The notes beneath the pieces were generated by a model. The model was not told the origin of the DNA and did no database searches. It worked only from the letters and a program-made list of their open reading frames with translations. A stretch of 6,813 bases of DNA from Gammaproteobacteria bacterium (lineage in GTDB: Bacteria > Pseudomonadota > Gammaproteobacteria > DSM-26407). Numbering within the stretch: position 1 is the first letter of the stretch; each line of letters opens with the position of its first letter. The stretch is taken from assembly GCA_028694565.1 (NCBI GenBank), contig JAQVKR010000152.1:1-6813 (forward strand). The letters are read 5' to 3'. Positions 1 to 5,480 of the stretch are shown one piece after another. Both the position numbers and the translations under genes were made by a program.

Positions 1-83
1 GCGATCAGCAGGATCCAGATCAGGATCATGAGCGGGCCGCCGAAGCCCCAGCCGAACCCGCCCATGCCGTTGTAACCGCCCAT
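1..83 (-). CDS. Small Gly-rich membrane protein, N-terminal part only
   Basis: The 5' end of a minus-strand gene that runs off the left edge. The start is the ATG read from 83, preceded by a strong Shine-Dalgarno sequence (GGGAGGTG, about 6 bases upstream). The 27 complete codons give a Gly/Phe/Trp-rich head (MGGYNGMGGFGWGFGGP) followed by a very hydrophobic stretch (LMILIWILLI) that looks like the beginning of a transmembrane helix. Small proteins of this shape, with a Gly-rich N-terminus and one helix, are common in proteobacteria and some carry a C-terminal SHOCT domain, but that part is outside the window, so no family is assigned. The gene is divergent from the lipoprotein operon starting at 260. 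The strong ribosome binding site and clean hydrophobic segment make it credible despite its short visible length. Confidence 0.6.
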   Translation of the reverse strand, partial: MGGYNGMGGFGWGFGGPLMILIWILLI

Positions 84-178
84 CCGCCCACCTCCCTGAG
101 CCGGTTCATCGTGTCTATATCCCCTGCGACAACCCGGGAGACCGGTGCGTTCACCGCGGTGATTGCGCCCGGTGCGCC

Positions 179-207
179 TTGCACAGGCCGGGGCGAGGGT
201 CTAGCTT
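179..207 (+). promoter_or_regulatory. Weak sigma70-like promoter candidate for the lipoprotein operon
   Basis: TTGCAC (179-184, four of six to TTGACA) lies 17 bases before TAGCTT (202-207, matching TA...T of TATAAT). It would start transcription near 214 and leave a leader of about 45 bases before the ATG at 260. The -10 match is poor and no other element supports it, so this is a suggestion. I see no other convincing signal in the 176-base divergent gap. Confidence 0.22.
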
Positions 208-259
208 GGGATCAGGGACGGGCCCCTGGCCCGCCGCAGCCGCCGGCAGGAATCTTCCC

Positions 260-1012
260 ATGCGCAACCTCAGACTGATGTCCGCGATCCTGGCACTGGC
301 CGCCGTTCTGGCCCTGGGCGCCTGTGCCGTGGTGGAGCCGGAGCGGAGCCATCGCTACCGCAACTGGGACGGGATGTATCTCGACTACGACCCCAGGCTG
401 GATCTCTACTGGGTGGTTGGATATCCCGGCCTCTACTGGTGGAACGACTACTACTACCGGGAGCAGCGCGTCCTGTGGGAGCGCAGCAAGCGCCATGTGG
501 GCCCCTGGTACCGTGCGGACCGGCTGCCGCCCTGGCTGCAGCGGCGGCATGACGACGAGCGCCACCGGCTGGAGCGGGAGCGTTATCCCGACTGGTGGCG
601 GGATCGGGACCGCGACTACGATCGGAATCGGGACCGCGACTACGACCGGAATCGGGACCGCGACTACGACCGGGATCGGGACCGCGACGACGATCGGAAT
701 CGGGATCGCGACGACGACCGGAATCGGGATCGCGACGACGACCGGGATCGGGAGTCGGGCCGCACCCGGGACGGCGATCGTGCCGGTGATCGGGACCGCA
801 GGCCCGAGGCGCGTGCACGGGATTCGCGCCCCGCTCCGGATGCCGATCGGGATCGCGATCGCGCCCGGGAGCCGGAGCGCCGGCAGGCGCGGGATCGCGA
901 CGAGGAGGTCGAGGCCGATCGTGGCTTCGAGGGCTACCGCGACCGCATCGAGCGGAGCGAGCACGCCCCGCCCTCCGGGGGCGAGGAGTGGCGCTATCCC
1001 GTCCGGCAGTGA
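260..1012 (+). CDS. Lipoprotein with aromatic-rich head and Asp/Arg octapeptide-repeat tail
   Basis: A 250-residue predicted outer-membrane lipoprotein of unknown function. The start at 260 is preferred over an upstream in-frame ATG at 179 because it gives a clean lipoprotein signal peptide (residues 1-21, lipobox LGAC, Cys22) and has AGGA about 8 bases upstream; the upstream start would bury the signal behind 27 residues. Ala at +2 of the mature protein fits Lol sorting to the outer membrane. Residues 30-115 are rich in Tyr and Trp (YWVVGYPGLYWWNDYYYR). Residues 116-163 are six octapeptides of the form RDRD(Y/D)DR(N/D), and the rest to residue 250 continues rich in Arg, Asp and Glu, ending in EEWRYPVRQ. 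The tail should be highly charged, ampholytic and probably disordered; a role in binding polyanions, cell wall or metal is speculation. The next gene starts 15 bases after the stop, so the two are probably one operon. I do not recognise the family. Confidence 0.8.
   Translation: MRNLRLMSAILALAAVLALGACAVVEPERSHRYRNWDGMYLDYDPRLDLYWVVGYPGLYWWNDYYYREQRVLWERSKRHVGPWYRADRLPPWLQRRHDDERHRLERERYPDWWRDRDRDYDRNRDRDYDRNRDRDYDRDRDRDDDRNRDRDDDRNRDRDDDRDRESGRTRDGDRAGDRDRRPEARARDSRPAPDADRDRDRAREPERRQARDRDEEVEADRGFEGYRDRIERSEHAPPSGGEEWRYPVRQ
605..748 (+). repeat. Six in-frame 24-base tandem repeats (two 72-base blocks)
   Basis: Six perfect-length copies lie inside the first lipoprotein gene at 605-628, 629-652, 653-676, 677-700, 701-724 and 725-748, with no indels. 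Each encodes RDRD(Y/D)DR(N/D). Copies 1-3 end in AAT, AAT and GAT and have TAC at codon 5. Copies 4-6 end in the same AAT, AAT, GAT series but have GAC at codon 5. The GAT/GAC choice at codon 6 also repeats in the same order (GAT, GAC, GAC). The array therefore reads as a 72-base unit (605-676) duplicated to 677-748 with 5 differences in 72 bases. Confidence 0.95.
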
Positions 1013-1027
1013 ACAGGGAGGTGGATG

Positions 1028-1567
1028 ATGAAACCGCGTCTGGTTCCGGCTTTACTGGCCTTGCTGCTGCTGGCGACGGGGTGCAGCACGGTCACGATCC
1101 TGCAGCCCCTCGGCGAGGATCCCGTCGCCTTGCCCGAGGAGGCGTGGGCGGGAACCTGGATCCACAAGGATGGCGCGGTGACCGTCCGGGTGGTGAATCC
1201 GGCGCAGGGGCTGCTCGAGGTGGGCTGGGTGGAGGAGTCCGGGGGGCGCCTCGCGACGGAATCCTACACCGTGCAGCTGCGGCGCTCCGCCGGCTGGACG
1301 TTCGGCAACCTCGAGGCGGAGGAGGCCGGGCACTACCTCTGGGCCCGGGTGAAGAAGGAGGGCAACCAGGTCATCGTCTGGCGTCCCGATCCCGGGCAGT
1401 TCAAGCGGCTGGTGGAGGAGGGCAGGCTTCCGGGCCGCGTGACCGGGGATGACGACGTGGTGCTGCAGCCGCTCACGGCGGAGCAGGTGGAGCTGCTGAC
1501 CTCCGGGCGCGAGGGCGTCCTGCTGGAGTGGGACGATCCCGTGGTCTTCACCCGCCTGGTCCCGTAG
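1028..1567 (+). CDS. Putative outer-membrane lipoprotein, unknown function
   Basis: A 179-residue predicted lipoprotein, second gene of the operon. There are two adjacent ATGs (1025 and 1028). The Shine-Dalgarno sequence GGGAGGT at 1016-1022 sits 2 bases from the first and 5 from the second, so 1028 is preferred. The signal peptide is short and Leu-rich (residues 2-18), ending in ATGC with lipidated Cys19. Ser at +2 suggests outer-membrane sorting. The mature part has no long hydrophobic segment and reads as alternating short beta-strand-like stretches (for example GTWIHKDGAVTVRVV and LLEVGWVEE), consistent with a small periplasmic-facing beta domain, but I recognise no family. The C-terminal third carries an acidic GDDD and the segment LTAEQVELLTS. 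Coupling to the repeat-bearing lipoprotein 15 bases upstream suggests the two act in the same envelope process; that is inference. Confidence 0.85.
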   Translation: MKPRLVPALLALLLLATGCSTVTILQPLGEDPVALPEEAWAGTWIHKDGAVTVRVVNPAQGLLEVGWVEESGGRLATESYTVQLRRSAGWTFGNLEAEEAGHYLWARVKKEGNQVIVWRPDPGQFKRLVEEGRLPGRVTGDDDVVLQPLTAEQVELLTSGREGVLLEWDDPVVFTRLVP

Positions 1568-1682
1568 GCGGATTTTCCCTCCCGCGCTTCTCGCCGGGCG
1601 CGCATCCGGAGGCCGGTCTTTCCCGAACCGCGGGAACGGCGCGGACATGCCATGATCCCATGCCTGCCCGGGGAGCGGGACG

Positions 1683-1701
1683 GGCATCCGCGGCGGATGC
1701 C
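1683..1701. repeat. Perfect 9+1+9 inverted repeat
   Basis: GGCATCCGC at 1683-1691 is the exact reverse complement of GCGGATGCC at 1693-1701, with one central base. As RNA it can form an 8-base-pair hairpin with a three-base loop. It lies 115 bases after the lipoprotein operon stop and lacks a U-tract, so it could be a transcript-end structure, an operator or chance in GC-rich DNA. Confidence 0.5.
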
Positions 1702-1854
1702 GCGCCGCCCCCGCGCCGGCCGGCTTCAACCGCCGCTGCGGGCATCCCCGTGCGCGCACTGCCGCGGCGCCATGTCCGGCGCGGGTGGACCCGGTCAAGT
1801 CGCGGCGCTCCGGGATCCGGGCGGGGAGCCGCGAATCCCCGTCGCCGGTGACGA

Positions 1855-1873
1855 AAGCACAATCGGGGTGCTT
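1855..1873 (+). repeat. Small hairpin in the HD-GYP upstream region
   Basis: AAGCAC (1855-1860) and GTGCTT (1868-1873) are perfect inverted arms with a 7-base loop, 78 bases before the HD-GYP start. CCCCG (1836-1840) could instead pair with CGGGG (1864-1868), which overlaps the second arm, so two mutually exclusive folds can be drawn. I see no match to the conserved core of the c-di-GMP-I (GEMM) riboswitch. Confidence 0.3.
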
Positions 1874-1951
1874 CCCCCCCGGTGAAGGTCTATCCTCCGA
1901 AGGGTTTTCGCTTGACCACCCTGTTTCGCACCCGACGCCGCACGCAAATGG

Positions 1952-4219
1952 ATGGATATGGAAACTAGGCAGGATTTCCGGCAGATCATCGACGCGGTCG
2001 ATACGCCGGTGTTCGTCATCAAGGTCGAGGAGAGCGGCCGCTTCACCTACCTGGATGTGAATGAGGCCGTGGCGCGCGCCACCGGACTGCTGCGCGAGGA
2101 TTTCCTCGGGCGGACGCCGGATGAGCTGCCCGCGCTCTCGGGAGCGCAGGCCGCCGCCTTCCGCACCAACTACGCGCGCTGTCTCGAAGCCGGCGAAACC
2201 GTGCGCTACCGGGAGCGCACGGTGGTGAACGGGGAGGCGGCGTGGTGGATGACCCGGCTCACGCCCGTACGGGACGAGACGGGACGCATCAACCGGATCA
2301 TCGGCTCCAGCGTCAACGCCACCGACCGGCAGCGCATCGAGGACCGGTTCCGGCTGATTGCGGAGACCATCGAGGACGTGTTCTGGATCGGTGCGCCGGG
2401 ACCCGGGCAGCTGCTCTACGTCAACCCGGCCTACGAGCAGGTGTTCGGGCGCAGCTGCGAGAGCCTGTATGCCAACCCCGGCTCCTTCCTCGAGACCATA
2501 CATCCCGACGACCGCGAAGCGATCCGGCGGCGGGTGTCCGCCTTTCCTCCGCTGCCGTGGGAACACGAGTATCGCATCGTGCGGCCGGACGGCACCGTGC
2601 GCTGGATTCGCGACCGCCGGTCTCCGGTGGCGGAGTGCGAGGGTGGCGCCGGGCTCATCGCCGGGGTCGCCACCGACGTCACGCGGCAGAAACAGGCCGA
2701 GCGGGCGCTCGCGGAAAGCGAGGAGAAGTTCCGCCGCATCAGCCAGTCGGCCGTGGACGCCATCCTGATGATCGATGATCGGGGCCGGCTGACCTACTGG
2801 AATCCGGCCGCCCAGCGGATCTTCGGCTATGCGGAACAGGAGGTGCTGGGCAGGAACCTGCACCGGATGCTGGCGCCGGAGCGCTATCACGGAGTCCACC
2901 GGGAAGCCTTTGCCGCCTTCACCGGCCATGGCGGCGGCGCGGCCATCGGGAAAACCCTGGAGCTGGATGCGCTGCGCAAGGACGGCACCGAGTTTCCCAT
3001 GGAGCTTTCCATCTCCTCGCTGCAGGTCGACGGGCGCTGGCACGCCGTCGGGATGCTGCGCGACATCACCGGGCGCAAGCGGGCGGAAGAGACCCTGCAA
3101 CGCACCAACCGGGCGCTGCGCACTCTGAGCGCCTGCAACGAGGCGCTGGTGCGGGCCCGGGACGAGGACGGGCTCCGGCAGGGGATCTGCCGGACCCTGG
3201 TGGAGACCGGCGGCTACAGCCTGGCCTGGATCGGCGAGGCGGGCGGCGATCAGCGGATTGTGCCCGTGGCGTCGGCGGGTGCGGACCGGGCCCGCGGCCG
3301 CCTGGACGGGATTGCCGCCCGGGGGGGCGAGGGTCTGTCCGGGGCCGGGCCATCGGGCGCGGCGATCCGCAGCGGCCGGACCCAGGTGGTGCGCGATACC
3401 GCCGCCGATCCCTGTTCCTCCCCCTGGCGCGGGATGGCCCTGGAGCACGGGCCGCATGCCGCCCTGGCGGTCCCGCTGCAGGATCTCGGCCGTGCCTACG
3501 GCGTGTTGAATGTCTACGCCGCGGATGCGGAAGCTTTCGACGCCCAGGAAATCGGGCTGCTGGAGGAGCTGGCCGGAGACATCACCTTCGGCCTGCGCTC
3601 CCTGCGCATAGTCCGGGAACGGGACGCCGCCAATGCCGGCCTGCAGAAGGTGCTGCTGCAGACCATCGAGGCGGTGGCCCTCACGGTGGAGAAGCGCGAC
3701 CCCTACACCGCCGGCCATCAGCAGCGGGTGGCGGCGCTTGCCGTCGCCATCGCGGAGGAGATGGGGCTGGACGGGCAGCGCATCGAGGGCATCCGCATCG
3801 GCGGCCTGATTCACGACATCGGCAAGATCACCGTCCCCGCGGAATACCTGGCCCGCCCCGGCTCGCTCTCGGAGGCCGAGTTCCTGGTGATCCGGGCGCA
3901 TCCGGAGGTCGGCCACGAGATCATGAAAGGGGTGGAGTCGCCCTGGCCGCTGTCGTTGATGATCCTGCAGCATCACGAACGACTCGACGGCAGCGGCTAT
4001 CCGCACGGCCTGAAGGGCGACGGGATTCTGCTCGAGGCCCGCATCCTCGCCGTGGCCGACGTGGTGGAGGCGATGGCCAGCCACCGCCCCTACCGTCCCG
4101 CCCTGGGGTTGGAGCCGGCGTTGGCCGAAATCAGGGTCGGCCGGGGCGTCCGGTTCGACGCCCGGGTGGTCGATGCCTGCATGCGGCTGTTCCGCGAGCG
4201 GGATTACCGCCTCGATTGA
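1952..4219 (+). CDS. PAS-PAS-PAS-GAF-HD-GYP cyclic-di-GMP phosphodiesterase
   Basis: A 755-residue predicted cytosolic enzyme that hydrolyses c-di-GMP; no signal peptide or membrane helix is seen. Three PAS domains occupy about residues 8-125, 132-247 (YVNPAYEQVFG, and PAC strand EYRIVRPDGTVRWI) and 257-378 (YWNPAAQRIFGY, RKDGTEFPMELSIS). A GAF domain follows at about 390-550 and the HD-GYP domain at about 562-750. The metal and catalytic signature is complete: His589 (YTAGHQQRV), His621-Asp622 (HDIGK), His650 (HPEVGH), His674-His675 with the HHERLDGSGYP motif (674-684), and Asp703 (AVADVVEAM). The family cleaves c-di-GMP to pGpG and/or GMP at a two- or three-metal centre. The sensory ligands are unknown. 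The start is the first in-frame ATG after a stop at 1913; no Shine-Dalgarno sequence is visible and ATG 1958 is an alternative. The gene is convergent with a diguanylate cyclase, giving opposing activities side by side. Confidence 0.95.
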   Translation: MDMETRQDFRQIIDAVDTPVFVIKVEESGRFTYLDVNEAVARATGLLREDFLGRTPDELPALSGAQAAAFRTNYARCLEAGETVRYRERTVVNGEAAWWMTRLTPVRDETGRINRIIGSSVNATDRQRIEDRFRLIAETIEDVFWIGAPGPGQLLYVNPAYEQVFGRSCESLYANPGSFLETIHPDDREAIRRRVSAFPPLPWEHEYRIVRPDGTVRWIRDRRSPVAECEGGAGLIAGVATDVTRQKQAERALAESEEKFRRISQSAVDAILMIDDRGRLTYWNPAAQRIFGYAEQEVLGRNLHRMLAPERYHGVHREAFAAFTGHGGGAAIGKTLELDALRKDGTEFPMELSISSLQVDGRWHAVGMLRDITGRKRAEETLQRTNRALRTLSACNEALVRARDEDGLRQGICRTLVETGGYSLAWIGEAGGDQRIVPVASAGADRARGRLDGIAARGGEGLSGAGPSGAAIRSGRTQVVRDTAADPCSSPWRGMALEHGPHAALAVPLQDLGRAYGVLNVYAADAEAFDAQEIGLLEELAGDITFGLRSLRIVRERDAANAGLQKVLLQTIEAVALTVEKRDPYTAGHQQRVAALAVAIAEEMGLDGQRIEGIRIGGLIHDIGKITVPAEYLARPGSLSEAEFLVIRAHPEVGHEIMKGVESPWPLSLMILQHHERLDGSGYPHGLKGDGILLEARILAVADVVEAMASHRPYRPALGLEPALAEIRVGRGVRFDARVVDACMRLFRERDYRLD

Positions 4220-4264
4220 GCCATCCGCGCCGGCATGGCGTCCGGCGGGGCGCGGCGGGATGGC
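4220..4264. terminator. Possible shared hairpin between convergent genes
   Basis: GCCATCC (4220-4226), immediately after the HD-GYP stop, pairs with GGATGGC (4258-4264), with further GC pairing possible inside. It lies in the 73-base gap between two convergent genes, where a bidirectional terminator is expected. There is no U-tract on either strand, so an intrinsic terminator is not established. Confidence 0.35.
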
Positions 4265-4292
4265 GTCACCCCGCGACGTCGCTCCTGGTTGA

Positions 4293-5198
4293 TCACTCCG
4301 CGCCGCGGGCGTGGCCGGCGGTCCACAGCCGGGCCTGGTTGCGGCCCAGGAGCTTGGCCTGGTACAGCGCCTGGTCGGCGCAGTGGACGGCCTCCTCGAT
4401 GGAGCTTCCGGCCATCACCTCGACCAGGCCGAAGGATGCGGTGACGTGCAGCCTGTCATTCGAATCGGTGACGATCGCGTGGCGCTCGATGCCGCTGCGC
4501 AGACGCTCGACCATGGCCAGGGCCTCGGCCGCGCCCGTATGGGACAGGCTCAGCAGGAACTCCTCGCCGCCGTAGCGGTACAGGCGATCATAGGGCCGGA
4601 TGTTGTCGAGCAGGAAACGGGCGACACTGGCCAGGATCTGGTCGCCGACCACATGGCCATGGGTGTCGTTGATGGGCTTGAAATGGTCGAGGTCGATCAT
4701 CGCGACGGTGAGCCGCTGGCTTCCGCGCCTGACCAGCTCCAACTGCTCGCGCAGGTAGGTGAGCATGCCGACGCGGGTAAAGGTGCCGGTGAGGCTGTCC
4801 CGATTGTAGTAGGTCGTTTCGAGTTCGCGCTTCAGCGTCTGGACCTCCAGCCGCAAGCGCTGCAGGGCATTGGAAAAGCGGTCATAGTCTTCGGGCCGTG
4901 CGCTGCCCGCCTCCCGGGCGGCCAGCAGCACCCTGGCCGCGAGCCGGTGCATGCTCTGATGCTCCTTCTCGATGGACCCGAAGGCCGGATGTTCGCGCAA
5001 CGCCGGGTGTGAGTGCCGATAGAGCCACTGCCCGAACAGGCATTCACGGTGGGCATTCCCGTGGAGATCCCGCTGGTCGAAGGGCAGTCGGCAGAGCATC
5101 TGGCGATTGAGCGCGCTGAACCACTCCTCGTGACTTCTGATGGCCATGTCCAGTTGCTGGATGATGGCGCGAAATTCATCCTGGCTTATTCGGAACAT
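4293..5198 (-). CDS. DgcZ-like zinc-sensing diguanylate cyclase (CZB-GGDEF)
   Basis: A 301-residue soluble enzyme predicted to make c-di-GMP from two GTP. The N-terminal CZB (chemoreceptor zinc-binding) domain spans about residues 10-130. Its His/Cys/His/His ligands are His23, Cys53 (ECLFGQWL), His80 and His84 (EHQSMH), a pattern and spacing matching my recollection of E. coli DgcZ/YdeH, where bound zinc inhibits activity. The GGDEF domain spans about 131-295: DSLTG (134-138), metal Asp169 in MIDLDHFK, ND at 177-178, HGHVVGD (180-186) and signature GGEEF (210-214), an active-type variant. An RxxD inhibitory site (Arg201-Asp204) sits exactly five residues before GGEEF, so product inhibition is expected. 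The start at 5198 is chosen because the domain begins directly after it; 53 extra residues from an upstream ATG (5357) are Arg/Pro/Gly-rich and read from GC-rich intergenic DNA. The ribosome binding site is weak (AAGAGAAATCAAA before ATG). The gene is convergent with the HD-GYP gene. Confidence 0.93.
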   Translation of the reverse strand: MFRISQDEFRAIIQQLDMAIRSHEEWFSALNRQMLCRLPFDQRDLHGNAHRECLFGQWLYRHSHPALREHPAFGSIEKEHQSMHRLAARVLLAAREAGSARPEDYDRFSNALQRLRLEVQTLKRELETTYYNRDSLTGTFTRVGMLTYLREQLELVRRGSQRLTVAMIDLDHFKPINDTHGHVVGDQILASVARFLLDNIRPYDRLYRYGGEEFLLSLSHTGAAEALAMVERLRSGIERHAIVTDSNDRLHVTASFGLVEVMAGSSIEEAVHCADQALYQAKLLGRNQARLWTAGHARGAE

Positions 5199-5300
5199 TT
5201 TGATTTCTCTTTGTTTTATTTCTGGCGGTCCACGTGAGCCCCGGCATGTCGCGGCGGAGGCCCGGACTCGGGTCGGCGCGCCCGGCGAGCGGCGGGAGCC

Positions 5301-5316
5301 TCCCCGCCGGCGGGGA
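5301..5316. repeat. Perfect 16-base palindrome in the divergent intergenic region
   Basis: TCCCCGCCGGCGGGGA is fully self-complementary. It lies in the 282-base gap between the divergent cyclase and FadL-family genes, about 100 bases upstream of the cyclase start. It could be an operator for a dimeric regulator or chance in GC-rich DNA. Nothing else gene-like is seen in this gap. Confidence 0.45.
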
Positions 5317-5417
5317 AGCGCCATACTGCCGGAGGCGGCGGGAATATACACCTGCAAAACATGCTGCTAGACTCCCGAATTCTTTTTGCCCGCCGTCGGC
5401 CAACCGGAGTCCGGCAG

Positions 5418-5465
5418 CGAAATGATAAAAATATCAAATACATACATAAGCAGCAAAAATTGCAA
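5418..5465 (+). promoter_or_regulatory. AT-rich island upstream of the FadL-family gene
   Basis: This segment is strikingly A/T-rich against a background near 70% G+C. It includes an inverted repeat TGATA-AAAA-TATCA (5423-5436) and an ATACATACATA stretch, and ends about 15 bases before the start codon. It is the likely promoter or untranslated leader of the FadL-family gene, easing melting or ribosome access. TATCAA (5432-5437) is a possible -10 box, but no good -35 lies 16-18 bases upstream. The inverted repeat resembles an FNR/CRP-type half-site pair but has a 6-base rather than 4-base gap between TGAT and ATCA. Confidence 0.4.
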
Positions 5466-5480
5466 CCGAGGGGATTCGTG

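Larger units (their letters stand above)
1568..1951. other. 384-base non-coding gap with hairpins
   Basis: This stretch separates the lipoprotein operon from the HD-GYP gene. Short open frames occur on both strands, but all are Arg/Pro/Ala-rich and lack ribosome binding sites, so I call no gene. It contains a perfect GC-rich inverted repeat at 1683-1701 and a smaller one at 1855-1873. A TTGACC at 1912-1917 resembles a -35 box but has no -10 box at the right distance. No U-tract terminator is visible after 1567. Confidence 0.6.

Noticed and set aside
605..748. A CRISPR array or intergenic repeat element.
   Set aside because: The 24-base units are contiguous without spacers, are in frame, and encode an octapeptide within a lipoprotein gene.
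212..1028. Several long overlapping open frames on both strands across the first lipoprotein gene.
   Set aside because: The 24-base repeats of Arg and Asp codons contain no stops in most frames, so all frames stay open and give low-complexity translations. Only the frame starting at 260 has a lipobox signal peptide and ribosome binding site.
1830..1880. A c-di-GMP (GEMM) or cobalamin riboswitch upstream of the HD-GYP gene.
   Set aside because: Fragments such as GACGAAAGCAC superficially resemble GEMM, but the conserved core blocks of neither class are present.
1548..1885. Short open frames in the gap before the HD-GYP gene (for example 1652-1885 plus strand and 1548-1862 minus strand).
   Set aside because: They are Arg/Pro/Ala-rich with no ribosome binding site and no recognisable motif, as expected from random GC-rich DNA.
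1052..4084. A 1010-codon open frame on the minus strand opposite the HD-GYP and second lipoprotein genes.
   Set aside because: It is an antisense shadow caused by high G+C coding DNA. Its translation is low in recognisable domains and rich in His/Arg/Pro/Gly, and it spans two well-supported plus-strand genes and the gap between them.
5423..5436. An FNR-type site (TTGAT-N4-ATCAA) before the FadL-family gene.
   Set aside because: The half-sites TGAT and ATCA are separated by six bases rather than four, so the spacing is wrong.
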